DNA of 64,000 nucleotides from Lentinus brumalis (Eukaryota > Basidiomycota > Agaricomycetes > Polyporales > Polyporaceae). Below the pieces are notes generated by a model. The model did no database searches and was not told the origin of the DNA. It saw only the letters and a list, made by a program, of their open reading frames with translations. A program made the translations under genes and the position numbers. The DNA lies in contig MARA01000034.1 of assembly GCA_001792895.1 (NCBI GenBank), positions 124,001 to 188,000 on the forward strand, in the 5' to 3' direction. Positions 32,286 to 44,719 of the stretch are shown piece by piece (position 1 is the first letter of the stretch; each line of letters starts with the position of its first letter).

Positions 32286-35200
32286 GGCACCTCCGTGAGC
32301 TCGCGACTCTCCCCTTTGTTCTTGACCTCTGTCCTCCTCCAACCCCGTCATTCTCATCCTCAGCCTGCCTGGAAGATTGGGAACACATCACGCTACTCGA
32401 AGCTACCTGATTGACGTCTTACACGTTCTCCAACGCCATATCATTCCACTCTTCTGGCAGAGCTGGCTTCCGAATCGGACATCTCGCGCATCCGGATCGC
32501 CACCCTACCAGGAGCTTCGTGGAAGACCATTCTGCGTACTTACTGAGGAGGAGCTATGTAGAACACAAAGTGAGTGTAACTCATGCATGTTTAGTACGCG
32601 TCTACTCTGTTCCTGCCGCGGCCTGTCTCCACAAACCTGAGCTCCCCCCGTTGCGTCCGCGCCCCTGGGAGTTGGAACGAAGATGCTCCTTCCCCTGCTG
32701 CAGGCCGTGAGCCTGACTCGCATGCCACGGCTCTTTGAGTGCGTGTCGCCGCTCTGTTTGACCACAGGTGAGCATGCCGCAGCTATCATAGAAGACGTTC
32801 GAACTGAGTTCTCGTTTCAGCAGAGTGGCAGCAACTACTTATCATCACCCCCGTGGACGTCCGCCGCACCCCGGAGGTTCAATGCGTATGAATTCCATCG
32901 CTTCCACCTGCCCTCGGCCCAACACGACGATCCCCTGCGCCTGCACGATCCAGTGCCATCCGCGCCGACGCCCGTCTCTCGCCTGTGCCGCACCCAGCTC
33001 TTGTAATACACCCGGTACTATCCGTCTCGATCCCCGGTTATTGTAGAAGAAAACCGCGTCTAGTCTCCCGACTCCTTCAGACACTGCCTAGCGAGCGAAT
33101 CCCGTGTATCACTGATGCTTCCGGCGCCCCGGCCGACGATGCCACGCTGGACAGATGCTCGTCACGCCATACACATTCTCTAAAACCCGGGCGAGCGAGT
33201 CGCGCTTGCGCCCTCGTGCCGCACGGTGGTGTTCAGCATCGTGACTAGCAAACCATTGCGCCTTCAGCACCACCCAGAGGCCCGACGATGGGCGGCGAAT
33301 ACGGGCGTACTGCGCGGAGACTGGTGCGTTGACGGACATCGGTCCAGCGATATGAAGTGCTGTCGCGCGGAGAAGATGGCGGACGAGTACCGGAGCACGA
33401 GCACAAGACCCCGCGGTTTTCGCTAATTCGCTACGTCCGAATGGGAGGAAGCGAATGTGCGGTACAGAGCGTACAAGAGGTCGGCGTGCCGATTAAGGGG
33501 AGAGCCTGTTGTCGATGACCTGATGTGAGCGCATACTTAGTATGTCAAGTACGTTTCGATGTACGTACAATCACGGTGTGTGTGGTATGCAGTCTTTGCT
33601 TTTGTATGCTGGTGGGTCTTCTCCCGGGTACACCACTGGGTGCGGGTTCAAGAGCGAGATCGTGAGACATCCGGTGAGGGGGAGGGCTATCGAGCGTATG
33701 GACGTCGTGTCGTGCGCCGCTGGAGACTACTTCCGAAATGCGAAGGGGAGAACCTCCCGGGGTGTGAAAGCCGGATATAAAATCGCACAGGCCCGCCGCT
33801 ATATGATGCCCGGTAAACGGCAGCATCGTCGGGTGCCTGCTGTTCAGAGACACGTCCAGCGAAACTCGTGCGTATCGCGGCGATGAGTGGGAACGTCGTG
33901 TCAGGACGTCCGCTCAGATCGCAGAGGCGAAGCTCCGTCTCTGCAGCCTGCAGCCTGGCAACTAGTAAGCAGGACCAGCAGAGTGGCCGCACACTCACGC
34001 AGAGCTCCTAGCAGGATCATGGGCACGAAACAACGCACCGGGCATGCCGTCTCCCGTTCCCCTTGACAGCACGCTCGAGTCTACTGTCTCGCCGGTCCCC
34101 ACAAGATCCCAGTGTTGCACTGACATGCACGCCAGCGGCCACCGGGCTCTGTCGTCAGCAGCCCTCGCCCCAGCCTGCGGGACATGGGCATGGCCGATGT
34201 TCGTGACTCTGAGCACTGAGCGGTGAGCAATGCCATCGGACGGGTACTGTCGTGTACGCTCGTCTCCCGCTCCCACTCGTATCTGTCTTGAACCACGCTG
34301 CGAAGCCTCGATCGGACGATATGCGCCTTAGGGCGCGGCCAGGACATGCGATCGGTGCGGAGACCGCAATGCCTGGTGCCACGATGCCCGCCAGCGGGCG
34401 GGGTTTGCAAAGCGGGAAGTGCGGATGCTCCCGGGATGTGCTCGCCACACCGCCCTGGGACCGGGACGCCCTCTGTTCACTTCTAGGGTCCAGGACGTCG
34501 TGTGCGAACTTCGAGCCACGCACGCTGCACGTCGACGCTGGGCAGCTAGCTGCGCGAGTGGAAGCCAGCACAACCGACGAGCGTTGCCCCTGCTCGCTGC
34601 GTAACGATTGCGTATGGAGCGACGACTGCGAGGGCGATTGCCAATGATTGCGTCTGTACGTACGCAGAGGTCAGTGCCATGCCCATCGCACAGAGCGGGA
34701 CCGCTGCACTGACGGGGTATGTTTCACGAAGCAAGTACCAGCTCGCGGGAAGGTGTGCGGGGAGAGCGCAGAGAGCCGGCGTGTCTTGCTCACCTCGTCG
34801 TCCATCCCCCAGATCTTGCCCTCGCCCTCGCTACTCTTCCGCTGCTTGCTGGACGTCGCTGCGCTCACCACCGCTCGCCCGCCGCCACTGTAGGTCGTCG
34901 TGTTGAAGGTACGTACCTTGCGTCGCGCTGGTTCTGTGCGGGCCCTTCGCTTACCGGTGTCCATGTTGCAGACGTCTTGTGCGGTTGAGCTGCGCGGTGA
35001 GGGCGAGTGCATATGGACCAGGACGCGTTCATTGAGGTGCAGAAGTACGTACACAACAGATGCCGCTGTGATCGCGCGTGACGCTCATCTGTAGCTGGAC
35101 CTTCGAGCTGTGTGGCAAGGCGGCGCCAGGGAGTCATGGGATATGGGAGACGACGGGACGGGGGCTGCGAGGCGGTAAGTAGACAGCGGAGTACGCATGT

Positions 35201-35622
35201 AGCACGTACCACAGCATCCAATCCATGCCCCATCCAAGCGTCCATGCCCTCCACGCAGTCTTTGCGAATGGCTCCCGGGCGGCGCAGCGTGTCGACGTGG
35301 ATCAGCGCAGGGGCAAGAGCGGGTGACAGGGCTTGAGACGAGAGGACGGGAGAGTCAAAGCAGTACCAACAAGCTGTCTACGAGCGCAAGGAGCGTCGGG
35401 CGCATACAGGCAGAGAGACGCAGAGAGACGGCGCAGAGAGTGGGACAGACAGCGAGCGACGCGTCTGCAACGCGTGACGTCAGCGTGCGCCACCGCCGCG
35501 ATCGACCCCTCCCGCGACATAAGTATAGCAGCTCGTTCCCTCGACGCCATGTTCGATATTTATATTCGCCCGCTGGCTTCACGCCCCCCATCTTTGTCTC
35601 CCTCTCCCTGGTCCTCGTCGAC
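32286..35622. repeat. E block, copy 2
   Basis: Shared with 51866-54741 and 61241-64000. Anchors are CCTGATTGACGTCTTMCACG, CAGGAGCTTCGTGGA, the CCCAACACGAYGATCCCCTGCG stretch (closest to copy 4) and CCAGATCTTGCCCTCGCCCT (closest to copy 3). It holds pieces of one or more plus-strand genes. Frames are not kept between copies except in the spliced-looking remnant at about 34840-35180. Confidence 0.5.
34840..35180 (+). pseudogene. spliced-looking gene remnant in E block, copy 2
   Basis: Good splice signals bound a short exon at 34972-35044 (TTGCAG| before, |GTACGT after) and a following piece from 35095 after CTGTAG. They read MDQDAFIEVQ and then WTFELCGKAAPGSHGIW. The same arrangement lies at 53960-54312, there as TFELYGKTAAGRHGI then a stop. 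Conservation of splice sites and residues suggests a real gene once existed; upstream exons were not placed. Family unknown. Confidence 0.38.
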
Positions 35623-35720
35623 ATGTCGCACATCCCTGCAGAGGTCGCCGAGATCAAGCCCATCCAGCAATTCCATCCCGACAACCTCCCCGCGGCCGCG
35701 CAGGACCCCGCATCAGTAAT
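35623..35720 (+). pseudogene. gene 5' end cut off by the Plavaka transposon
   Basis: A TATA-like TATTTATAT lies near 35558 and a pyrimidine-rich leader precedes the ATG at 35623. The product begins MSHIPAEVAEIKPIQQFHPD, then NLPAAAQDP. The homologous piece at 54742-54894 continues DPDHVAVALEILVKQSAVLF, whereas here the sequence runs straight into the transposon terminus at 35721 and a fused frame of no meaning. The N-terminus is therefore real but the gene is truncated. Its function is not recognised. Confidence 0.55.
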
Positions 35721-35745
35721 CCGCCAAAAGTCTGCACTTCTGGCA
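35721..35745 (+). repeat. left terminal inverted repeat
   Basis: About 25 bases, CC(G)CCAAAARTCTGCA(A)CKTCTGGC in consensus with the right end; four differences or gaps between the two. Confidence 0.6.
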
Positions 35746-35841
35746 CTTCTGAGCAGTTACAGTTCAGAAATTCCAGACAGCTCAGATGTCTACAGACGGT
35801 CAGATTTCCAGAAGTATATTGATGCCTTGGAACAACTGAAA

Positions 35842-38800
35842 CTAGCCTATCGTCTCGTGCGAATGATAGTCTATGTACCAGTTTATGTAGTACCTATTGA
35901 ATGCATCTAGCGCGTCAGAGAAGTGGAAGAAGTCCGGTATCTGGGTGGCTGCATAGACAGGGACTAGATGGCATGCGCGAACAATGGAATCAATGGGGAT
36001 GACATCCATCACGCGGGTATCGTCCTGATCAACCTCGGGGTGAACGGTCCACATGCCCGTGACTGGGTCAGGCTCATCGGCATCGAGGGCGAACCACTCC
36101 ACAAGGGCGCACTTGTGTGTCACATCCTCGTGCTTGTAGGAGAAGAAGCATCGAACACGGCCAACCGTCAGAGCGTCCAACCCGATGGCGTCCGGGTCTG
36201 TCTTGACAAGGACGGTGTCGTACCGCGGATACTCTCCCCACCAAAGAGGGGTCGCGCGAATCATCTCGCGATGCATGCCGCGAGTACTGCAGACCTCGCT
36301 GGGCGCATAGAAGGTCGCAGACGCGCTGTGATACACGGCAACGCGGCTGCCCGTCCAGACGTATGGACACTGGTCCAGGTCAATATCATCCGGGTCAGGG
36401 CCGTCTGGGTCTAGCTCCATCTGCAGGTACCGTCGAAGACGTTCGACGAACCGCACATCAGGGCCGAGCATGTCCGCGACCTGGCCGACGGACTTCACAT
36501 ATGCTGCGTCGGCATGAAGAGTAAGTACTGCAGTAAGGCAGGAAAAGCGTCACGCGCACCTGGGGTCTGGCTGAGATCAACGCACCCATCTGCAAGGTCT
36601 GCGTCGCCGGCTGCAGCCGCATCTGCGAGGTCGCGGAATCGCATATCTTGTGCAGCCTCCACATCTTCTGCTAGCTCGTCTGCATCGTCCGAAGACTCGT
36701 CGGAATCGGCAAACATACCCGCGAGAAGGCGTGCGTGGGTGAGAACGTCGCCATAGAGCATGTTCCGGCGACCGAATTCCGAGCGAGCGGCAGCGAGCTT
36801 GCTCTCTCTAGTAATCTTGCGGATGATCTGCCCGATAGGATTGCGATGATTGGACTCGCGCCAGGGCTGCTTGACGGCCGTGATATGCTTCGACTCGGTG
36901 ATGGAGGAGCATAGCCCATTGGGGGACCCGAAGAGCTGGATACCGCGCGGATAATGAAGGATGGAGTGTTGGCGAGGTAGGGAAAAGCCGTCCTCAAGCC
37001 GGACATGTTCGACCTCGAATACAGTCCGCAGAGCGACGAAGCGTTCGAGGAGCTCTCGCATGACTTCGATGGTCTGGCTGTCGTGCGATGGACGGCGGGC
37101 GAGGTAGCAGAAGTCTAGAAAAGTGGCAATACACTGGACCATCTGGTCTGGGACGTAGCCGACAATAGCCGGCAGAAAGACCTGACAATTCATCTTCAAT
37201 GTCGTCTCCGAGGTCGCAATTGAGGTTTACATACCTTCATCAAGGCCTTCGAGTCATTACCTGTCCACTGCTTGAAGTTCCTCCCTTCGGGGAAGCGTCG
37301 AAGGCCAGAGAATGCTGGCACTGCAGCGATCCTGATGAAAAGATTAACACTGGCGCAAACCGCGGGCTATGAGGCAAGTCGTTGCAACAGAGAACATACC
37401 GGCGATCTATGTCATCAATGATACGATTAGCCTCGCGCTCCGAACCGGCAGTGGCCTTGATATAGTCGATGACCCAGGTGACAAGGTGGTCTTTGAAGAC
37501 ACCCTTGATAACTTGATGCAGGAGGTCCGGAGAGAGCAGTTCGTGAATATCCGCGCGAGGGAAATAGTCGGTGAATGGCTGTCGTAGCTTGTGAGGCAAT
37601 GCATGCAGGTGTTGTTCGACATGATAGCTCACCGTGACATCGGAGTTGATACCAAAAGCATCCCAAAGCTCCTCGATGGTGTACGTCTCGCTCGCGGCTG
37701 CGGTAGCGTCCCGGGAGCGTGTATCCCCCAAACCAAATACGCGGTCAGGTAACGCGAAACACCTGCGCGAAGAATGAGCAAGGATCGGAAGCAGGCCGTG
37801 GATGAATGTGCTCACTTCGGACACCACCCTTGGACAACACCGGCGAGATACACCTGTTCTGGGTAGTCGGCGATGAATGGCCCCAGCTCGAAGACAGCTC
37901 GGCGGTAGTGGCCATCAGGGCAGCGAAGGACATGGGGTGTCGTCATGCCAGGGCGTAAGGGTTCGAGAATACGGACAAGTGACGCATGGTACAATTGTTT
38001 CTTGAAGACACGAAATCCCTCGTCATTCTCCCATTCATGCGCAGCTATTATCATTTGACTATGAGATGATGTAGTACAGGGGACAACTCATGAAATCCTA
38101 CGCACTCTTGGGGATAGCCAAAAAGGCGACGGGGATGACGCTGTCGCGATGCGCGCGGCGGACAGTGTTGTGGATGTTCCCGATCGACATATACACCGGG
38201 TGGAACTCTTGATTGCCCGTTGCAACCGACACGGTCGTCTTGTCTGCTCCGAGGATGATGGGGACGACCATAGATCCGTGCGTGACTGGGTCCTCTGCGA
38301 TCATCGTCTGTTGGACCATCATGAGCAGTCGTAAGTTACGACAGCACAGTGCAACACACGTACCGCCTGTTTGAAAGCCCACATGCCCGACATAAGGTTG
38401 CTGACACGACGACCGTTGGCTGGCGTGGTCTCCTCGAATGGTACATAGTCGAATTGGCCGTCGAAGTCCGGAGAGGCCGTCAGATTCTCCGCGGCGCGGA
38501 GCGTGTCTCGCGCATGCACGTAGAACGTCTCGCGTTGCCAGGCAGGTGACGCTGGAGTGACAGGACCTTGATACCGCACCGCGAACGTCCGCCATGCAGC
38601 TTCGCCGTACTCTATGTCGTCGATGGCGCTTAGTATTTCCTGATAGTCATTGAAGGGCGGCTGATAGTCGGGGAGCCCGTCGACGACGAACTTGGCTGCT
38701 AGGATGCGGAGAAGCTGGTCGACCTTGCCCTTGGACAAGCGAGCATCTTCGAAGGCGAACTGAGCGAACTCGAAGGTGGGCCGGTCATGAAATGGAGCCC

Positions 38801-39072
38801 AGTCGATGTCGTCAGGGCGGGGAGGAGGGGGGCGTCTTGGTCAATGAAATTGCCATCTTGATCACACTTGAGGGCTAAAAAGAGAGTCAGGTATGTCAGC
38901 ACCACTCGCGGTATAACAGAGACAGAGTAGCGAGACCTGTGAGATGGGGATGGGGATTCACATGAGGCGCGGGAGGGGCAGGCATAGGATGGGCGTGGTC
39001 GGTGCGACGATGCCGCTGGAACTTCTTTAAGGAGCTGAACGACGTCTTGCAGAGTCGACAGTAGCGAGCCAT
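35842..39072 (-). CDS. Plavaka-family DDE transposase, one frameshift
   Basis: The ATG at 39072 begins a C2H2 zinc finger (YCRLCKTSF..FQRHRRTDH). After an intron come CDQDGNFIDQDAP and DDIDWAPFHDRPTFEF, which lie in frames one base apart; the switch falls in six G's at 38827-38832, where seven would restore the frame. The rest reads through several short introns: ADKTTVSVATGNQEFHP (Asp), AFLAIPK, FKKQLYHASL, CPDGHYRRAVFEL, QVYLAGVVQGWC, FPRADIHELLSPDLLHQVIKG (Asp), RRFPEGRNFKQWTGNDSKALMK, FSLPRQHSILHY and GLCSSITESKHITAVKQPW (Glu), then a C-terminal domain ending HSHETIG. These blocks are those of Plavaka transposases, which cut and paste DNA. One lesion in an otherwise whole gene means very recent inactivation or a sequencing error. 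Confidence 0.85.
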
Positions 39073-39236
39073 GTCGAGACGTGACTTGGTTGCTGGGATT
39101 TGAGATGATTGGCCACTTGGCCGTGGTCGAGAGGCAAGGCTGCAGGCGCTGGAGGGTCGACGGACTTGTCAATTTTGCGCCGGACTCTGAGCGTCAAAAA
39201 ACACTTCTTCGCCCTCCCCATCACCTTCGACTCGAC
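39073..39236. promoter_or_regulatory. divergent promoter of the two transposon genes
   Basis: 164 bases separate the transposase start (39072, minus) from the partner gene start (39237, plus). Both are read outward from here, so they are likely to be expressed together. No TATA consensus is obvious. Confidence 0.45.
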
Positions 39237-42025
39237 ATGGCCGGCCGCGCAAAAGGTCGTCGAAGCAAACGCCTACGTTCGCCGAGCCCCGACGATGTCT
39301 CTGATGGCCTTCCTGACATCTTGACAATCATTGAGAATTCCAAGAAGGCTCCAAAGAAGCCTCGTACAACATCAGCTCGAAACAGCTCATCAAAAGCGAC
39401 CCAAGGTACTCCGACTGTCATGGCCGGCACGGACGCCGCCCCCACAGGTCATGACAGCCAGGCAAGTAATATTCATTGTCAAGGATGAACTTGGTACTCA
39501 CCGTTGGGCGATCGTGCAGATCGCTCCTTCAGAGCCGGCGCCACGCTATCAAACGCGCAACCCCAACAGGCATCCGGGGATTGAAGCTGGTCTAGCTCCT
39601 CGCACCCGAGAGCAAGTACAGGCGGTTGCACAAGCGAAGAAGGCGCACGCTGCAGAGGAGCTAGCAGCGCAGGAGGCAGAGCAGGCTGCTCGGCAGGCGG
39701 AGAAGCACAAGAACTTGGGCAAACTCGCGGAGATCATGGACAAGCAGGCTCGCGAGGAGGTCCAGGACAGGATGTCGTTCAGTGAGTCGTTCAGTATACA
39801 CGTTCTCAGCGCGTGCTGGTCTTGCTGATGTTGATGCCCTCGCTTGTGCGCCCGATATGGCAGATGAGCACCCTGCCGCCGGAGACTGGAACTCACACGA
39901 CGAGCACGAGGACGATATTCGTGATGATTGCCAGGTATGTCCTTACCACAAGCCCTTTGTAACCAGACCTGACTCTTCGTAGCCTATATCTGACCGCCTC
40001 GAGGAGGACGCAGAGAACGCCGTCCCGAGGACTCGGCGTGGGAAAGCATCAGACGTGGTGAGTCGCTCTGTGCACGCTCCCCTTCCTTGCAGCACTCCCT
40101 CTTACTGAAGGTCCATCGTCGCTAGTTGTATGTAGAAGATGACTCGGATCGGGATGAAGGCAAATTCCCTGCTCCCAAAAAGAAGGTATGTGTGCGCGCA
40201 CCTCTCTCCTCATCGCGTGACTACCATGCGTTCTCATGCGACTGCATCCTCACAGGCACTATCTCAAAAGGAGAAGCGTGCTCAACGTCAACAGACCGCG
40301 CGCCAGGATCTCCAAGATCGTCGCACGACCAACACGCAGCCTGCAATTGCTGACGACCATCGCCGTGGCATCCCACCTCCATCGTGAGCAACTTCACGCT
40401 GCCCCTTGTCAGATAACTTGAAGTAGTGCCCACTAACATATATACTCCCAGCTCGAATCCCAAGCCTCGCGGGGAGAAAGCTCCAGATGCCTTCACGCCC
40501 AGCTGGCGGCGCCAACTTTTGGAGTACACGAAGTCGCCAGCGGCAAGGAAAGCTGGGAAGGCCCGCGGGGGGTCGCCGCACCTCGTACCCCCTCCTCCGC
40601 CGCGCCTCTGACATTCAGTGAGTCCCCCTCTTCCATATAATCTCATTGTTACACAATGCGAATGCGACTATGCAGGTTCCACACGCAAACGTGTTCTTGT
40701 CGAGGACAAGGATAAGACCTTCGAGCCTATCGGAGGCCTCGATCCGAGCGACATCATAGCCCCGCGTGATGCGGCTATATCCACCATCCGACGTCTCACC
40801 CTCGCGACTCCGGGCGGAGCCCGCAAAGCTGACGCTGTAAGCTTCATCAATACGTCCTCGCTGATCGCCGATGCTCACGCATGCACCCAGGGTCTCGAAT
40901 TTGCCGACGTTCCGGAAACCGCAGAGTCACAGAGGAAGAAGAAGAAGTCTAAGAAGAGCAAGAAGCAGCGCCGTCGTAGCGACGGAGATAGGTCAGATAC
41001 ATCAAGCAACGATTCGTCGTGCAGCTACGAGAACCTGCCGGCCTGGACGAAGCCGCTCATCAAGGCACAAGTCTTGCCAACGATCTACGACTACCTCGGC
41101 ACCCAGGACAACCCCTTCTCGCTTAATACCGACAAGTATACCTTCATCCAGCTACTGCAGAAGGTCTTCGACTACGTATTTCCGGAGGAACAGTACACCC
41201 TCGTCAAGAGCGACATCATTTACCAATGGGTGAGCTGTACTTCCATGTTGCTCCCGAGTCCCTCAACGGCGATCTGATCTTTCGCTCCAGTGCCAACAGC
41301 AGGTATATGAGTGGCACCGAGGCTTCCAAAGGGCCGCGAACACGATCGTCCGGACAGAGATTGAGGCCCGCCGCGAGGACAGAAAGATCCCGAAGGACGA
41401 GCGCACCGAGGGCGCGATCCTCGAATGGGTCAGCGACGCGATTGAACAAGGTGGTGCCGCGCATTGGGGCCGGCCTAATATCATCGACGTGAGTTACTCC
41501 CGCTCAGCATCACTCCGCTCTTGTTGTGACTCGTCACCTGTAGCCGGAGTCTGCGAAAGATCAGCTGCAATCCAAGTTCGTCCTCAAAGTCGTCGCGTAT
41601 CACCTGCGCATGTCCATGGGCTCGATCTGGTCCCCCGAGGACGACGAGAGCGCTGATCCTATCGGAGCCATTGCTCTCGCTGCATGCGCGGTATGTAGTC
41701 CGATTGCCATTGCACCTTGCTGGATGCTTATGATGTCCAGATCGAGCGGTCCTTCGAGTGGTACTCAAAGAACCAGCTGAAGGGCCTGCCGCAAGCGAAG
41801 TTTTCGAAGAAACTTGCAGGTGCGGACATGGGCAGATGGCGTGACAGCGCTGTCCAGGACTTGATCGACAAGCCCCACCGTCTCGAACGCATGCTCACTG
41901 GCGCAATGGCGTTGGTATCAGTGCCGTTGCGCACCGCAGTCCCCAAGCACACGGTCAATCGGCTATATGTGCGGGAGCGAAGCAGCTCTCCTCCTGCAGT
42001 ACCATACGATGCGGACGAGGAGTAA
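39237..42025 (+). CDS. Plavaka partner gene, DUF6532-like C-terminal domain
   Basis: The ATG at 39237 opens a basic exon (GRRSKRLRSPSPDD). A charged, coiled-coil-like helix follows (TREQVQAVAQAKKAHAAEEL; ARQAEKHKNLGKLAEIMDKQ). Several small acidic exons come next (around 39840-39932, 39982-40059, 40126-40184), then basic low-complexity pieces (KKKKSKKSKKQRRR near 40940). The folded C-terminal part has LPAWTKPLIKAQVLPTIYDY, VKSDIIYQW, REDRKIPKDERTEGAILEWV, DQLQSKFVLKVVAYHLRMS and QLKGLPQAKFSKKLAGADMG, ending EE-TAA at 42025. From memory this is the DUF6532-type protein that accompanies fungal Plavaka/KDZ-like transposases; its role is unproven. About ten introns; several exact joins (39412-39530 in particular) are uncertain, and I saw no certain break. 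Confidence 0.72.
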
Positions 42026-42238
42026 TAGTCGTCACGGTCTATATCATGTATCCTACAATATGCTTTACATCTACCCCTCTGTGTGTTCTGAACTCGTCTG
42101 GTTTTCTGAAACTTCTGCACCGACCCTCGCACGACACATCTGATAGCCCTCTGTTTGATTCTGAGCCCTGATTGTCTGAATAATCTGCAAAGTGCTGAAA
42201 TCCCTCTGAAACTGTCTGCAAACGTCTGCAAACGTCTG
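42026..42238. repeat. right subterminal region with TCTG motif cluster
   Basis: About ten copies of TCTGA or TCTGC within roughly 180 bases, such as GTCTGAATAATCTGC and CTGCAAACGT twice. The left subterminal region (35740-35830) has the same motif mostly as its complement CAGA. Such clusters are likely transposase-binding sites. Confidence 0.55.
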
Positions 42239-42263
42239 CGCCAGACGTTGCAGATTTTTGGGG
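42239..42263 (-). repeat. right terminal inverted repeat
   Basis: CGCCAGACGTTGCAGATTTT then TGGGG; imperfect inverse of 35721-35745. Confidence 0.6.
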
Positions 42264-44719
42264 AAGTTGAGATGCACTATCCCCAGCACAACGTCGCGGC
42301 TTCCTCGCCGTGCAGATGACGGGTTGCCGGGACATCTCGCGCAGAGGATGGTCGGGCTGAACACGCTTGGCTGCTGCTGCTGCTGCCGTGCCGCAAAGAT
42401 GGAGGAAGCGTCTACGAGATTCAAGGGTGACTGAGGGAGAGGGTGTGTAGTACGGGGAGGACGCAAGAGGTCGGAGCAGCGGTTACAGGGAGGGAATATT
42501 GTCGATGATACGATATGACATGAGCGTACGGTGTACAGAGGACGTACGGTCATGCTATACTCGTCCTTTCTTCTGCCTGGTGGTGGGGCCTGGCGGTTTG
42601 ATGCTGAGCGCGGCGCGCCTCCGGTGAGTGAGCAAACCGCGGTACATGTAATTACCGGTCGGCCTCTACCGAGTGCATGTTGTGTCGGAGAGTACGAGAT
42701 GGGAGTAACGCCTCATCCGATGACGGATGGCGAGGATGTCCTGGTACGGAGAGATCGTCTGAGCACTATCCCTGCAGTACCGCTGCGGGCGTGCGTAGTA
42801 TGCACTGGTACATCGGAGGAGGGATAGCTCGAGTGGGCCGTCTTGGACTGGGTCAGTGCGATGCGCTGGCGGTACACGTTAACACAATCCGATGGTCTTC
42901 CAGCATGGTGGAAGTGACGACATCCTCACCCACAGGAGGAAAACGATCGGAGACAGCGAACATGCCGCAGGACCTGAAGGCAGCGCGCAGCGCGCGTCCC
43001 GCGGATGTTCATCGAAGCTCGTGGCGGGCCCAGCGGTCCAGATGACTCGGATGTCCGTCTCGCGCTGTCCCTCTTCTCCCTCGTGCCTTACTCCGTTGTA
43101 ATGACTGACAACGATGAGGAGCTCCCGGTCGGCGCATTGTAGTGATGTCGAGGGGAGTTTGTCGTGAGGTGTGACACCAACCGATGGGAAGTGTACGCGT
43201 CGGTCTGACCGCGTCTCCAGCTACTCGACACCAATCGGAGGAAACACGGTGCAACAGCGTGCCGGATCTGGGTCATATCCGATGAGTGTAGCGGCGGATG
43301 CGCTGATGGACATGGATTGCTTGAGCACTGAGGATGGTAGCGACGAAGTTCCCCGCGCCGCATGGAGTTGACTCCGTCTGTGCCGCCCTTCCCGGCCAGC
43401 AACCGCCTACGCCTCGGGCGTGCGGACGCTCTGCAGCGGTACACGTCCTGTAGACCGACTGCTAGATCGTAGTGGACGAACGAGCGAGGCTGAGCGAGGA
43501 AGTCGCAGTCGACGCGTGAGGTGGAGTCACGGACGCGAGTACCGGCAGAGATGCACACAAGAGGGGGAAAGAGAGCTTGATACGACAGAGTGCAGCACAG
43601 GGATGGAGGAGGAGGAGGAGGAGGAGGAGGAGGAGGAGAGCAGAGACTCGCACGTGTGGTCGACGGGCGGGCGACGCTGAGCGAGGAAGCTGGAGTCATG
43701 AGTTGAAGTCCCAGTCGCGAGCGGCCGTAGAGAGCGGGCATGTGTAGGCACATGGACCTTGAGCACAGCGTGAGCCAACCGCTAGCTTTGTGTCGCGGAA
43801 CCGCAGTCGAGGCTGCATCCGAGCAAGCTGGTGACAGTGGTAGGCAGAAGAGGGATGAGGGCTGTTAGGCCAACGATGCACGCTCTTTGAGCACGTTGCG
43901 CACTCTGTATCTTGGCGTGGAACTTGCGACCAGCCCAGTCAGCCAGTGCGCTGCAGCCGGTCCACAAACTGAACATACCTGCATGCTGCGATCGTTTCTC
44001 CAACCTCGTCCCGAGTCAGCGCCATCTTGAGTCCATGCTGTGTCAGAGTTTCGCGCACAGTTGCGATAGCTCCTCAAGAACCGGCCCCAGATGATGTGGA
44101 ATCGGCTGGACGGCGAGGACAAAGCGGCAGGTACAAAAGAGGGAGGTCGGGGCTGAGTGCAGTATGACCGACGAATCGACAAGACAGGGATACGGACATA
44201 CCTAGGTTCCCCGAGGCCGTCACCCTCTACTCATGATCAGCGGCAGTCGGCCTCCTAGCAAGCAGACGCATGGCGTACACCCAGTACGTGTCTTGAGACC
44301 AGTGTTCTTCAGCAGCTCGCGTGCTCCGTTGCGGAAGACTGGAGGGTGAAGACGGAGCCAGACGGGGTGCAGATGTGAGTGTCCAGAGTTCCATAGAGCG
44401 AGTGAAGAGCACAGGGTGAGTCGCGAGGGAAGGCTGAGAGACATGATTATTCCGCAAGAGACAGAGGTGGTCCGAGTGGTTCAACTTACCGTGCTCTAGC
44501 GCAGTAAGTACGCCCGACCCTGGGCCTGAGGAGCAAGCAGAAGAAGACGTTGTCGCGTGCAGAGACTTGTGAGTACTGGCAGTTGATAGCAGACGCGGCA
44601 CAGTAGGGCAAGCTGGGTCTGTAAGGCGGTCGAGGATACGGGAACAAGCGCAGAGAACATCGGGAGGACGAGGAGGGAGTGGACGACATCAGAAGACGCG
44701 CAGAGATAAGATAAGATAA
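42264..44719. repeat. F block, copy 2
   Basis: Colinear with 21400-23638 from CTCGCGCAGAGGATGGTCGG (42329) to GATAAGATAAGATAA (44705-44719). It carries a (GGA)n microsatellite and a partial internal duplication (TGAGCGAGGAAG near 43491 and 43679) that copy 1 lacks. Minus-strand frames of up to 221 codons here include the microsatellite and are not kept in copy 1. Confidence 0.5.
43605..43638. repeat. (GGA)n microsatellite, about 11 units
   Basis: An uninterrupted GGA run in F block copy 2; the corresponding place in copy 1 (about 22925) has no such run, so it arose after duplication. Confidence 0.9.

Larger units (their letters stand above)
35721..42263. mobile_element. Plavaka-type DNA transposon, 6.5 kb
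   Basis: Two divergent genes, a DDE transposase (minus) and a partner gene (plus), lie between imperfect inverted termini. The left end starts CCGCCAAAAGTCTGCACTTC; the right end, read inward on the minus strand, starts CCCCAAAAATCTGCAACGTC. Both subterminal regions are full of TCTG-type motifs, including CTGCAAACGT twice at 42216-42237. No clear target-site duplication is seen (AAT on the left, AAG on the right). Left flank is E block, right flank is F block. Plavaka elements are a CMC-related group found in agaricomycetes. Confidence 0.8.

Noticed and set aside
43088..43753. 221-codon minus-strand frame in F block copy 2
   Set aside because: It includes the (GGA)n microsatellite as a proline run and has no counterpart frame in F block copy 1.
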